From Pocillopora verrucosa (lineage: Eukaryota; Cnidaria; Anthozoa; Scleractinia; Pocilloporidae): DNA of 64,000 nt. The stretch covers positions 7,969,972 to 8,033,971 of the forward strand of contig NC_089316.1 of NCBI RefSeq assembly GCF_036669915.1. The letters are read 5' to 3'. Under the pieces are notes generated by a model. It worked only from the letters and a program-made list of their open reading frames with translations. It was not told the DNA's origin and did no database searches. How positions within the stretch are numbered: position 1 is the stretch's first letter; each line of letters opens with the position of its first letter. The position numbers and the translations under genes were made by a program. Positions 1-12,327 of this stretch are shown piece after piece.

Positions 1-211
1 GTTTTTTCTTACTATTTGAAATGATTCAAGTACTGCTAAAAATACGTTAGTTGACAAAAATAAAGTGCAAAATGTATTTACGGTTTCTCAGATATTGACG
101 AGTGTAAAGAAAATCATCCCTGTCACGTGAATGCTACATGCATGAACACCCTTGGATCACATGTATGTCAATGTCATGCTGGATATACTGGAAATGGACA
201 AAACTGCACAG

Positions 212-1423
212 GTGAATTTAATTTCTTCGTTACAATATTTAGAATAGTCCTGCATGACACGTTCGATCACAGCACTGCACCATTCAGCCGCGTTGCAAGA
301 AAATTAGATAATTTATTACTCATGACTCGTTATGATTTAGGCGGCCGTTTCTCATGATATCGCAATATCCCTGATTTTTGAGTGAACAATTTTGGTGACT
401 GAATTTTGGTGCATTGTTATTCTCCTTTAAAATTAACCTTATTACAATGATTGACAGAAGCATGACAATGAAATCGCTCGTTTGGCTCTGAACCCTGTGC
501 AGAGGATGGATATGTAAGTGATTTTCCATGGCGCCGCGTTTTCGTTGACGCTCGAGATATATTTGAGGGAAAAAAGTTAAAAGCCTTGAAAAATCATTTA
601 CATATCCATCCTGTGCACAAGGTTCAGAGCCAGACGGGCGATTTTATTTTCATGCTCCTGTCAGTCATTGTGATAAGGTTGATTTTAAAGCAGAAAAACG
701 CATCAGTCACCAAAATTGTTCGAGATATATTTGAGTGAAGAAGTTAAAAATTATTATCATCGAGTTTTATAAAATATTCAAGATACTACAAGCGCCCTGA
801 TTGGTGAAAAAACAACCGTTGATCGCTCCGATAAATTTATGGAAAATTGAAGTTTGTGTTATTAAAGTAACAGACTGCACTTTCTATCGGTTTACCAACG
901 TAATAAACGTCTCCAGATGTTAGAAAACGATTGGAAAAAACAAAAGTCAATCAATCACCTCTAGCTCGGAATTACAAACTTTTCTCGTCTCCTCACGTGG
1001 GTTATCTCGCAAGTAAACTGATAGAAAGAGCGATGAATAAAGGAGGTAAGTCTCTAAAGAAACTGTGGTGCTGTGTCGGTGGGAGAATATAACAGGGTAT
1101 TTAAATATTATCAACCGAGTTGATAATGTAAATTGGCCACCGTTTGCAAGAGTTTTAAAGTTAAAGCCCAAAACGGCAGCTTCGTAACTCTTTAAGGCAG
1201 TCATTTTACATAATCAACTCAGTTGATGAAACCAAATTATCTCACCAATGAGATTTGTGGAAAATGCGAAAATTAAAAAAAAAAGGGGGGGGGGGGAAAG
1301 GGAAAAGTAAAAATTATTTAAAGAAATGAGATATTGATTTCTGTAGGGGTTGTATATTTTTCTCTGACCTTATCTGACCAGGTCTTCAACAACTTTTTTT
1401 TTACTATGTACTTTCTCTCTCAG
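212..1423. other. G1 intron with paralogous copies in G3 and G4
   Basis: No coding signal. The sequence is homologous to the introns after the EGF exons ending at 39319, 54497, 57177 and 60567. Landmarks are the block around 481-550 (partly repeated at 600-650), a foldback repeat at 1094-1230, and a poly-A/poly-G tract near 1278-1300. Confidence 0.6.
1094..1230. repeat. Foldback repeat with TTGGCCACCGT arms
   Basis: Two arms of the form ATCAACYSAGTTGATRA plus AAATTGGCCACCGT face each other. Related copies in this window are 40432-40534, 54986-55116, 57874-58004, a half copy near 58330-58420, and 61692-61794, all in introns of the array. It looks like a non-autonomous inverted-repeat element. 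I recall similar sequences from coral genomes but cannot name the family. Confidence 0.55.
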
Positions 1424-1639
1424 ACGTTGACGAATGCAGCGAGGCCCATCCTGTGAGAATGAACAAATGCCATCCGAATGCATCTTGCTGTAATACCCAG
1501 GGCTCATACAACTGTTCTTGCAATCCTACGTTTATTGGAGATGGTTTTGATTGTGAAGGTTAGTTTGGTTTTTGAGGGCGATGTAATTTGTATTTTTTTC
1601 CCACGTTGAATGTAGCAGTAAATTGCTTAGAGTTGACTT

Positions 1640-1697
1640 TCATCCGAAATTCACATCGAAGAAGTTGACTTTCATCCGGAATTCACATCGAGGAGGC
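1640..1697 (+). repeat. Short tandem duplication, unit about 30 bp
   Basis: The unit GTTGACTTTCATCCG plus AATTCACATCGA occurs twice in a row with one or two changes. The corresponding places in G3 (about 40300) and G4 (about 61560) have a single unit, so this is a local duplication specific to the G1 copy. Confidence 0.6.
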
Positions 1698-3983
1698 ATA
1701 ATTTTACGCTACTTTGTGCACAAAAACGAATCGCTTTTTCATTGTGTTTTAAATGTTTAACAACCTTACACGAACTTTTACATGATGCAGACATGACACT
1801 ATCTGTAGAACCAAAAAACATTTAAGAATCCCTAACCTTAAAAGATTCCCTTACAATAATAGCGTCTAAGATCCTTATTTGAGTTATGCAAGCCAATGAA
1901 AGAGTTGCCAGTAATCGGGTCCTTGTGTTCTCGCAAAGATTTCTGGGATCGCCACGGGGCAAACATTACGACTGTTTCGAGGTCCAAAAGAACCATTATG
2001 GAGAGAGATCATCGCTTTTTCGCTGCCGTTTTATCAGAATTGGATTGGGTAATGTTGATACAAGGGAAGCGTGAGTTTTGTTTGAACAACCATGAAATAT
2101 GAGGTAAAATCCACCGATTAACTTTTCACCATGCGCAAGGTTTATTGTGAAATTGACATCTTGCACTGGTCTCAAAATTTAAACAAATTAGCTATAAATT
2201 GCCCAAAAATAACTCAATTAAGCCTTTTCAATTTTGTTTACGTGTGTTAAGTCTACTTCTAGCTTCTAGCTTTTTTCTTGGCTTGGTAATACAAGAGAGC
2301 GCTACAACAGTTACCTCGAAGCAGCAGGAGATTGAAATGGTGTGCTTGGGTATTAAATATTATCGCGGTGCATTGAAGTGGTTAAACACATACACTGCCT
2401 CTTTGCTGTGGTAAATGAGAACGAAACGGCATTAATAATCGGCGCAAAACTAAACCCTTTTTACTCTCCGAGGATATGTAGGTACAAATGGGTCGCTTAA
2501 GGAGCGATGCACACGCGAATATATGCCCACGGTTCCTGCTGGGACTTTCAGTAATTTGTCTCTTCTCCTCCAATGAGTTCCAGGAGAAAAGTGGCAGCAC
2601 AAAAATCTTGGGATTTTCTCAAACAAGCTATTATTTGACTTAGGGATTTCCTCGCGTTTTCATCGTTTAATTACTCCTTCCAACGAGCAACATCCCGGTA
2701 AAAATAATTTCCATCCCCGCCGACAAAGACTTCTCTCCTGTGAGGAGGTATATTTTTAGACGTCGTAATTTGTATATTTAATACGTTAACAGGTATGAAT
2801 TTAGGCTGTACATACATGAATACAACTGAAGAGACTTAAATGAGTTATTTCATAACGATTTATGGCGAACTTTCTAATATGTTGAGACCATTACGCCACG
2901 ACGATTTCACATAAGACCTTACATAAAGAGAGAAGTTTATCGGTACGTTTTATATTTCGTGTTAATTGTAACAAAAACTACACTTTCCGCGTATCAAAAT
3001 TATCTTAATCGATTTATGATAAAACTTCGGCAAAAAGTGTTGATCTCTTTCCAAAATAGGGCTTTTTATACGTCGACCTTTCACCATACATTTCATTTTA
3101 GCGAGTTGCAATGTTTGCCCTGTGGCGATCCTAGAAATCTTTGTACAAACACAAGGATCCAATTACTGGCAACTCATTCATTCGCGTTATGAATATAAAT
3201 AACTGGATGATGCTAATAGACAGAGAGTCATTGCACACTCCTGGGACTTAATTGTGTTACTACCAGATACCTCTGGGCTGGTATTGTTGTGTGGGAAATG
3301 AAGGTCAAAAATGTCTTAAACGCATTTGGTAGCATCCAGTTGAGATACAAACAACTAAAGGCTTTGATGGACGATTAAAGCAAGAGTTAACATAATTCTT
3401 TATAATGCTACCATTTCATTTTAGTTCCTTTGTTCATCATCATTGTCCAATCCAAATTCTTCTTTAAATTTTACTTAACGCATAGTTGTTCTTGTAAAAA
3501 AAGTAGTCCTTTCTGGTTGTTGTCGAACTGATTGACTTGAAAAATGTCGACAACAAAAAAGGTTATCTTTGATACCACAACCTTTAGTAATGTTTATTTC
3601 ATTTACTAGCCGACCCATGTTATAATTATCAAAACCTGAGTGATGCCAATAGAAAGAGCAGTTACGATACACCGGAATTTGAAGAAGACCTGTGTGACAA
3701 CCAACTCCCTTTGGGATAGTATCGTTTTGTGGGAGATGCAGGAACAAAAATGCCAACAACACGTGTGCCATCATACCGATGTGGTACACTCTTCCCAGGC
3801 TGGTTGGATGGTGCTCATCCTACAGTGGAAGATGGTAAAATTCAAAGGAAAGTTTGCTTTACTGATCGTAACCAAGGTTGCAAATACCATGCAACTATTT
3901 TGGTGAAAAACTGTGGATCTTACTTCATCTACAAACTTTTCCCCCCGCCTCGTTGTTCCTCACGCTACTGTGGTACAGACTGA

Positions 3984-6294
3984 ATGTGAAGCAAATATAC
4001 TTAGCGTAGTAAGATGACTCACAAATCGCTCCGTAGCTACATGTGTACAAGGTTTTTAAGATGTGAAGTAGTAAACCTTTCTTCTCCATCGTAAACACTA
4101 TCAGCAGATTTTAACTTTGGTGGCAAACAGGTATTTATTTCATTAGAATGATAATTCTCCTCAGACAGCCTTTGTCATCGAAGACAGTTGAAGGATCTTC
4201 AAAGTAATCTTCAAGTAGAATCTGCAAGACACAAACTCTCAAGCTTATGGTTTTCGAGCCTTTTATTTACGGTTTTTCTTTGTTTGTTTGTTTGTTTTTT
4301 AATCCTTCTTTAGCTAAATTTTTAACCATGTTTATTTTAGCACAGGTCAATGGAGTACAAACAGGTGCCATATTACGTTATAGGCGTAGACAAAAAAACA
4401 GTAATGACAGTCAAAATCTGATGTCCTATGAAATTACACAAAGTTAACGTTATAATTGATTCAGTATTTTGAAACGCTGAACCAATTTCCAGACACAGTA
4501 GGCAAAATTCAATGGTTCATTCGAAGTGGATCGCTTACATCGTAGACCGATTTTGAATCTGAGTTAAAGATCTATGCAGTGGCTTCATAGTGTCCCTATA
4601 AAGCTTATTTAAATAGACGCGCGGGCAACTCATTTATTCAAGACGAAATTTGTTATAATTATTTTCGCAGCAATTTGTATCGGTGATCACGCGTTTCGAG
4701 TGCAGTCTGGGAGAAATCAGCACGAGTAAATTTTCAAAGGCTAACCAACTTGCATGTGTACGATTATGATTAAAAAGTGCATGTAGCTTTTTCAGGTTGA
4801 CCTGTTTTTCTGAGGTTAATTTTTCCCTACAACATAAACACGTAAAAAGAAAAGCATTCCGATCTACGAGGTGCTAAAAACAAGTACATACAAGGTAAAT
4901 ACAAGTTGTAAACAATTTTTTACACCGCTTAAGTACATCACCAACAATTTTTCACAGGAGTTATAATTGAAATCAAAATCACAGTTTCTCACTGTGAAAT
5001 TTCCTTTTTCATCTTGAAAAAAATATTCAAAGAATCCTATGAAAAAAAATAAGCGCAGGAAAGAAACTCAGCCCCATCCCCAAAGCCCACTACCTGATAT
5101 TTCAATTTTCTAAGACTTGTCTTCGAATTATTTGATGTTCATTTGTCTCTAATTTACAAGAAGAGACCTGAACACATCGCAAATGGGGCAAGGCAAGGCG
5201 AGTTCATTAACAACGTATTAAAATATCCAAAAATCGTTGCTGGTCTTTTCAAAGCAAAATTATGTGAGTTGAGTTACTTTGTAGCTCAGCTTTTTGAGTG
5301 GTGTAAATAGACGGGTATCGTGTATTTTATCTCATTATTTAACAAAAACTGTGTATCTCTTGGTAAATAAATTTAACTTACACGAACAGTTTTAAGCCGA
5401 GTTTCATGACACAAACACGAGAGTAAATATTAAGGTTAGTGTAGTCCAAGGGCCAGAGTAGGTTCTCGATGCCACTCATCTGATGAAGGTTATGTCAAAG
5501 AATCTTCAAATTCATTTGATAGCAATTGCGAAAGATTAGCCTTCTCCATTTTCTAGTGGACTAAAAATCAATAACCAGGGAAAAATAACAACAACAACAA
5601 GGAAATGTTTGGGCAAATGCATGAAACCAGAACCCAGTGAGGCAAAAAAAAAAGCAATCAATCAAAACTGGTTTTAACTTTACATTACCAAGATTCAATA
5701 ATAAATGGAGAAACTTATTGTAAAAGATCGTAACGTAACGAATAGCAAAAGGAGAGTAAGATAGTTTTCTTTGGAACTGTCACAATTAACTTAATATTGA
5801 ACATTTTCCATGATTAAATTGCAAATAATTTTCCCACAAGTAATGTTAGAATTCAATTGTCAATTATTATTAAATAAACAGTAATTATAAAAAAAAACTT
5901 GCAAAAAGGCATTTTGTTGTTAGTGCAAAGGGATTTACATTAATTTGCTACCCACAGAGGGGGAGGGGGGGGTTTGTGGGGAGAAGTTCGTAAAAGAACA
6001 GAGGGATAAATCATTGTATCTTTAAGAGCTAAGAATAGTGATGTATACCTCTTGCATTGTTGTGTATAAAATGCTCTGAGAAAAATTCATATTCATATTC
6101 ATATTCATATTCCGTTAGTGAATGAAATGACTCATAAAAAGTGTAAACGCACTGGGCGGTTAACGGTTAACATATTTTTTCCATATTTGGAAACAGTCAG
6201 AGCTGTTGCTGAATAAAGCTTGGTAATAAAACCACGAGCGGGAATTTTGCCGTGGTCTCCCATCGCTGGATTGTGTTATTTATCCTTTCGATGT
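3984..6294. other. Intergenic 3' flank of G1, paralogous to the flanks of G2, G3 and G4
   Basis: No gene seen. The block is homologous to 15721-16920, 41594-43480 and 62854-64000, so it belongs to the duplicated unit. It contains a TTTG microsatellite near 4270-4297, an (ATTCAT)4 run at about 6086-6112, and a G-rich tract at about 5957-5975 that recurs at the same place in other copies. Confidence 0.6.
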
Positions 6295-7681
6295 CATCTT
6301 GAAGGAAGTGAATAACGGCGTTACTCTAAAAATAAAAAAATCCAACAAGCAAAATACAGTAAAACCAACAATGAAAGTGTTCACAGAGATTACTGTTTCT
6401 AGATATCTTCTACAGCACTCCTTAGTTAGATTTCCGAAATTCGGAAAAAAAATAGAAAACCGCAAACACATCAGATGGAGCACAAAAACTTGTGATAAGG
6501 ATAAGTATCTTAATTATCTGCAGTATTCGAACATATACCTGACAAAAACAATGATATGATATCTATTGTATAAAACTAACTTCCAATTCTATAGCCTCTG
6601 AATGTTTCTGTCGCCTCTTTCTTCTCCCCAGTTTCTATCACACTAGAATGTACAAATAACTTCAAGCACCTTATTGGGGTACCCCATCTCTTAAGAACCT
6701 TTTCTTTACAAATTAAACCGCCCCCTAAAATTAAAGATGGGAGCCCACTAAGCCCTCTTGGCCAATTCTTAAATACACACAGTGGTCTAACACATAAAAC
6801 TGATCTCCCAATCTCCTTGTATCATCAGTTTTATCCTTAACATTCTACCTTACCTGAGGACACTGGGAATTAATCCTTTGTAAAATCCTCTTACTCCTTC
6901 ATGCCTAAGATTTTGAAAAGAACACACGGTGAGAGGAAACCAGGAAAAGAAGAAAATACCTATTTCATGAAAATGTGGACTTGATCACTTAGCCATAAAT
7001 GGAAGTCAATCCAAAAACTGAATCCAGTCCTTGAACAAGCTGGACTCAGTTCTCCGCCAATTTCGGTCTAGTTCTCTTTCAGATTGTTTCAAACAGGTAA
7101 TAAATGTACCTCCATTTAATGTAGATGGATTTGAAACTGGAAAGGTTATTACAGGTTAATAATTTGCTAATGAATCTCCTATCCTAACCTGAAGTTTTGA
7201 TCTAACCACTTGAAAAATTTCTTTAACAATCAAGAGCTTCTTTTCTTGCTGATTACTTCCTTTATTCTCATGACCTCCATGAGTGATTCTGAAGTGATAT
7301 TGTAAGGAGAAGTTAGATGTGAGTCAATATTAGGGAGGGGGGAAGGTTTGATTCTTATCAATCCTTCTGGGTGGAGAAGGGAGTTGAGAGTAAAGTTGTT
7401 TTCCAACAAATTACAACACTTCAATCATCCAGCCTAAACTATGAATGTCATCAGAGTCAAAGCACTTTACATGCTCTTGTTTGTCCAGTTTTAAGATCTG
7501 GTTTGCTAACTCAGTTGAATCTGTGAACTTTAAAACGCATATAATCAGCTATACAGACACGCGCAGACAGTATTCACCAGCTTCTTGTTGATTGGTGTTC
7601 CAAAATATTGACTGTAGCCTTTCTTCAGCTCCTTATAAGCCATGAATTGCAGTGCTCCATGTGATACGCCGAAACGTAACC
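6295..7681 (-). pseudogene. SLC25A32-like mitochondrial carrier, decayed 3' copy 1
   Basis: Four remnants occur in minus-strand order. 7578-7681 matches the GYVPG...[19 protein letters not shown] exon but lacks 10 bp, shifting the frame. 7189-7212 keeps only the last eight codons (QVVRSKLQ) of the next exon and is cut by a dispersed repeat. 6854-6904 is an intact 51-nt exon for HEGVRGFYKGLIPSVL. 6295-6325 is the stop exon with a 34-nt internal deletion. Motifs such as [10 protein letters not shown] in the better copies identify the mitochondrial carrier family, closest to the folate/FAD carrier SLC25A32 from memory. This copy cannot encode a carrier. Confidence 0.8.
7212..7345. repeat. Dispersed repeat fragment, also at 18786 and 45703
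   Basis: The stretch from CTTTAACAATCAAGAGCTTC through TCTCATGACCTCCATG to GGAGAAGTTAGATG matches parts of the longer elements at 18786-18990 and 45703-45900. It resembles a short high-copy repeat I recall from corals. It interrupts a carrier exon in copy 1. Confidence 0.5.
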
Positions 7682-8046
7682 CTGATCAAGTAAAATAAAA
7701 TGATATGAGCAAACTTCGTGTTCCATCCAAACAGTAAAACTCAGGTTAATTCCTTTCATTTAAATTAGAGTTTCCTGTCTGCTTAGCAATACATAAAAAT
7801 GGTAAGGAGAATTTATACCATGATCAATCTTGGGAAATAAAGAATTAAGCGCACTATAAATCTTGAGATGGAAACCCATGGCTGCTAATCTGATTGCTTT
7901 GTGTGTAATTACCATTTACTATAGAGTATATTATTATTTTGTGATTGCAGCCACTTTCCATAAATGTGCTATATCTGCGTCATTGTATCTTTCCATGTGG
8001 GAGTTAAATGCCATTATTTGAGCTATGCCAAGCTGGTGAGGCCTTA

Positions 8047-8235
8047 AGCCTTCACTCCCAGAGGTGATTAACATGTAACTTCTCTTTGAAACATCTATAC
8101 ATTATCCAACAAAAAGGTGACGATGATACTCAAACTTATCAGATAGAACCAAATTCCCCTAACTAATTTACAAAGAAATGTGTAACCATGAGAGAGGAGA
8201 ATAAATAAACAGACCTTGGAAGTTAAAGGGTTAAA
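8047..8235 (+). repeat. Short dispersed repeat, first member of an inverted pair
   Basis: It runs from CACTCCCAGAGGTGATTAAC to GGAAGTTAAAGGGTTAA. The reverse complement of 8576-8760 matches it along most of its length (shared ATACTCAAACTTATC, TTTACAAAGAAATGT). The two complementary ends suggest a small inverted-repeat element, and similar sequences are abundant in coral genomes as I recall. Confidence 0.55.
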
Positions 8236-8575
8236 TTGGGCTGAATTAGGTTTGCGGGGTATAAAGTTTTCAAATTGTGATTTCCAAGTATACTCCCACT
8301 TCTGCATTTTCCATGCACATGAAAAATGCACCTGTAAAAATTTAAGTCTGAATACATTTATTTTAACTCTGTAATTGCGTACTGAAGACATAAGCAAGTA
8401 TTAACCACCCATGTTGGAATTTTTTACTGACAATGTGCCTAGTTCCTAGTGATAAAAAGAACACATTCCATAAGGCAGAAAGGCTGAATGAGTGCAAGTA
8501 CTATACAGAGTACAAGTTAAAAACAAGTTCTCAGCTAACATTAATAAGGATCTTTAGCATACTGGTTTGATTCAT

Positions 8576-8760
8576 TTACTCTTTAACCACCAAGATCTGA
8601 CTGCTAACTCTCCCTCTAGTTCCTGGACATTTCTTTGTAAATATGTGATGAGAATTTGGTGTAAGATCAAGATAAGTTTGAGTATTCTCATCACCAGATT
8701 TCTGGATAACGTAAGGATATTATAGGGAGAAGTTAATATTAATAACTCCTTTGTTAGTAA
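8576..8760 (-). repeat. Short dispersed repeat, second member of the inverted pair
   Basis: This is the reverse-orientation relative of 8047-8235, starting TTTACTCTTTAACCACCAAG and ending near GGAGTTATTAA in reverse sense. Divergence from its partner suggests separate insertions rather than a local inversion. Confidence 0.5.
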
Positions 8761-9143
8761 TTAGGGTATGCGCATAGAGATGCAATCAACAGGGTGGGGG
8801 GAGGGGGGAGGAGAGAGAAGTTCCCTATAAAAGAGCAATGGAAGAGATCATTGTTATCTTTAAGAGCTAAGAAAAGTGATGGATATCAATTTGGATTGTT
8901 GTGTATAAAATGCTGTGAAAAGTGTTTAATAATCACAAACCTCTGGTGAATGAAGTCAGTGATAGAAACGCACGAGGCAGTTAACTACGTAACATTTGCA
9001 TAATTGTGTTCTTTTTATTTTATGGTGGTTGGAATGGTCAGAACTGTTGCAAAATAAAACTTGGTAATAAAACCATGAGCTGCAATTCTACCCATTTTCT
9101 TCTACTGCATGGTAGTCTCATTAAATTATTAATCCTCTCGATG

Positions 9144-9391
9144 TCATCTGTTTGGAAGAAAGAAGTGGATATTGTTTCCGCATACCACGAATGCGACTGC
9201 ACATGCTCCGTACATGCGATTGTACATACTTTGGAAAACAACAAAAAATATACAGGGATCGTGTTCAAAGAAATATCGGAATTTCACATATCGTCAAACC
9301 TACTTGTAACACCAAAATTATCCCTTACATTGAATCTTACTTCAAGACACTGGGAATCAATCCTTTCTAAAATCCTCTCACTCCATCGTGC
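9144..9391 (-). pseudogene. SLC25A32-like carrier, old relic copy 2
   Basis: Two exon relics. 9341-9391 corresponds to the 51-nt HEGVTGFYKGLIPSVL exon but carries TAG at 9367-9369 (FYKG becomes F-stop-KG). 9144-9209 corresponds to the terminal exon and still reads ACAVAFVV...IHFFLPNR-stop. It is more diverged than the other copies, so it is probably the oldest duplicate. Confidence 0.65.
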
Positions 9392-12268
9392 CTGAGATTT
9401 TAAAAGAAAATCGCAGTGAAAAGAGATCAGACACATATCAAAATGCCCAATAAGTAGGCTAAATTATCTCAGGAATGGCAAAAAATTTGGTTAAACTTCA
9501 CTCCTAAATCGTACACTTGATCAAAGGAAGTTAATAAGAGAGTTTGGCTGTGTTGTCCAAGGAGCTTGGCTCAGTTCACCGCCGAGTTCTGTCCAGTCAA
9601 ACATATGGATTTTCTTCGCCTCCGCCAAACCAACGAGATGAAAATACCTTTAGATACCGATTACTTTTTCAATCGCACACCTTTTCTTTAACATGTTACA
9701 GTATTGTTGTTATAGAGATGAATTGCCAACCAGTAGGTATTCTAGGCCCAGAGATTGTCTTGAGCTTTACTTTGAGCCCTACTGGTGAAATGAGAGTGAC
9801 TTTGCTCTAGGCTGAGAGCTCATTACCTTCTATCAAAATCAAGACACCTGACATCTCCACAAATGATAATGAGTAAAAATAAATGACTATTGCACTTAGA
9901 TTACCTAACCCAAACCACCAAAACCTTCCCCAACATAATCCCAAAAATAACGCAACACAATCATTTACTCGCCAAATCATTATCTATTTGTTTAGAATTA
10001 ATCAGCGCACTAGGACAAATATGGAAAGGCTATCGGGTATCAAGTCAATTAACATCCGATAACATCTCGAACTGTGAACAGGACCCTGAGAGTGACGCTA
10101 AACGAGTACGCTTCATACTTCGAGTCTCTTGACTGAGACAAACACCATGTCTCAGACGCTTTTTTCGAAATAGTTTCACAATTCTTTTATCACACTTTTT
10201 TCCAATATCTGTAGTTGTTAGCAGTAAAAATAAAACAAGAATGTAAATACTGCGAAGAAAAGCTCGTCCATGGAAAAGCGCCAACGTTAGACTGAGAGGT
10301 TTGAAATTTCAGAATTTAGACCACCTGTTCATGGTCTAAAATTCAAATTCAGTTGAAAGATTTCTTACAGGATATTAGGATCACACAGTTCTAACTCAAT
10401 TCTGTCATTTCAAATAAATTTTTTTGAAAAGTTCCCTTCTATTGTTCAGCCGCATGTCACATTTAAACGATGTTAAAAAGAGTGAGCGACGCCGTGTTAA
10501 AAAAAAAAAAAAAAAAAAAAAGCAAACAAGCAACCCAGAGAGAGCGAGCCTCTTTTAGTATAAAAGTTTTGTAGTTAAATGATGGTTATTAATAGCTTTT
10601 AGGACTTGTCAAGTCTTTCATTTTAAAACAAACTATACGATACAATATCATATTGTGGTGACGAAGGGGTTGGAAGACACGCGAGAAATTCATCAGTGGT
10701 ATAATTTAGGAGCAGTTTACATCATAAATTTAAGTAACGCACAGATAAAAAGAACTTGAACACGTTAGATGACAAAAAAGAACCTGTCATTTTTGCAGCG
10801 CCATTAACTTAAATAAACTTCACAGTCGCCCAATTGGTAATATCGGGCTGAGTAAGAATTTTCAAATTTTTCTGGAATTTCGTAAGTTTGTTTGCATTTC
10901 CGTAGAATATTTCTGCAATTTACATGGCCTAATCCTGAACCTAAATTCGAATTGTAGCTTTATCTCTGCTCTCAAGTTTTTATGTCGTTCTCGAATAATG
11001 GAATCTTGTTTACTATGAACCAACTAACTGCATGCCACACAATCAATATTTGCTTTACTTGGAACGGACAGTTTGACGTTCCTCAAGGTTAATTATGTTT
11101 TCCTTAGCTTATGGATGAGTTTCTTTAGTTAGGCAATGGATAATGAAAAGATGACAGGAGCTGTTTGAAAGTAGCTCTCGTATGTTTGTAGTTAAAATTT
11201 ATCAAACCTTAATTCGTGCCTGAAAGCTAATAATATATGCCGATTAGTTTTCATTTAAAATTAATGAAACGAGTATCTTCGCTATTGGTCGGCAAACATC
11301 GCAAACAGAACGATTAAAACACTGTAACATCCGGCCCGGATCTTGTTGAATTCAACACTTGCGAGGAGCCAAAACAGAAACGATGAAGTTCTTTTTTAAC
11401 GTTAATTATCATACATCGGCTTAAAACAAACGGTTGGTATCGTAATCATAGTTATAATACCTTGATGAAAGACAGCATTTTTAACTCGGTAGCAATCAGG
11501 TTTTTGAGGACCGCATTTCTTATATTTATCAGCTCTAGAGTTACATAAAATAAGTTTGACTTAAATCCCAAAATAGGGTTTGGTAAATATTTGACGGCAA
11601 ACTAACTACGGCTACCTTTTAGGATTTAGTTTTCAGTTATCACCTATGAATGCCATCCATAGGGGCCGGTGTATTTGTTTTAACACGATGATGGTCGAGT
11701 TCTACTTTGTTTCTACTTTCCCTCGACGGTTTTGAGATTTTTTGTGGTGCCTTAGAAAAGATCAAACGAAAACAAATTGTAGCAAATGTCGTGCGGGAAC
11801 TTACTTTATTCTCTATGTATAGAGGGTTGAAGTAGTCTCTAAGACTAACATAAGCAATTTAAACAAACAATTGATAGCGTTGATATAAGTTTCGGCAAGA
11901 ACGGAATCATGAGGTTCATTTTGAATAAATGATTCGAAACAACTTTTCTCTCAACTGTTGATAACTCAGTCAAAAAAAATTTTTTTGGGAATAAATAGTA
12001 AGAGAAAAAAAATTCAAAAGACTTGACCAATCGTACTTCTCTTCTGCTTTGAGTAGTGGAATCTTCAGGAATTAATATTTTCAAGTCGCACAGGTGTTCT
12101 TATCTCGGACTCAAGTTTCAGTGCACGAAGGCTGTGCATCGAGAAACGAAGCCACTTGGCAATAATTTGACGCAAAGCGCGGATGCAACTTCTGGAGGGC
12201 TTTTCTTATGAATGTAAATACACCATTCTGAAATGTTTGAGGGCACTTGTTCTTGAGCAGAGGTGAAT
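9392..12268. other. Intergenic block upstream of G2, duplicated near G4
   Basis: No gene recognised. 9920-10370 matches 47690-48160, 10060-11540 matches 50150-51610, and 11640-12110 matches 27470-27950 and 35680-36150. A 21-nt poly-A run lies at 10500-10521. Short open frames here are not shared in phase by the copies, so I treat them as noise. Confidence 0.6.
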
Positions 12269-12327
12269 TATATACCTTTTAGGCTTAAAAGTTTCTGAGA
12301 GCCGATAACCAAGTCTCCCTGACGTTG
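12269..12327 (+). promoter_or_regulatory. Putative TATA promoter and noncoding first exon of G2
   Basis: TATATA at 12269-12274 is followed about 50 bp later by a strong donor: TGACGTTG then GTGAGT at 12328. The arrangement recurs at 36476-36534 (G3) and around 48900-48962 (upstream of G4). The coding exon of G2 is preceded by a good acceptor (CCAATTTCAG ending at 12930) only 11 nt before the ATG, which needs an upstream noncoding exon. Joining 12327 to 12931 is inference. Confidence 0.45.

Larger units (their letters stand above)
92..3983 (+). pseudogene. G1: 3' part of a secreted EGF/D8C protein gene, nonsense-bearing
   Basis: Three exons are visible: an EGF exon 92-211, a second EGF exon 1424-1558 and a terminal D8C exon 3610-3983. 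The first two have AG acceptors, GT donors and six cysteines each, and open with DIDEC and DVDEC, the calcium-binding EGF signature. The D8C exon has all eight cysteines and ends RYCGTD-stop, as in the three paralogues. Codon 3717-3719 is TAG where the paralogues have TGG (Trp of the GWYRF motif), so the protein would stop about 36 residues into D8C. The rest of the frame down to 3983 is open, which suggests the stop is recent. Exons for the signal peptide, PAN and fibrinogen-like parts must lie left of the window. The secreted role is inferred from the paralogues. The stop could be a sequencing error or polymorphism. Confidence 0.75.
7682..9143. other. Intergenic region with an inverted pair of dispersed repeats
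   Basis: No gene seen. It contains the inverted repeat pair 8047-8235 and 8576-8760 and a G-rich tract at about 8793-8815. The part around 7741-8010 is paralogous to 26510-26820. Confidence 0.6.

Noticed and set aside
9006..9395. 129-residue plus-strand frame
   Set aside because: Antisense to carrier relic exons and repeats, no motif.
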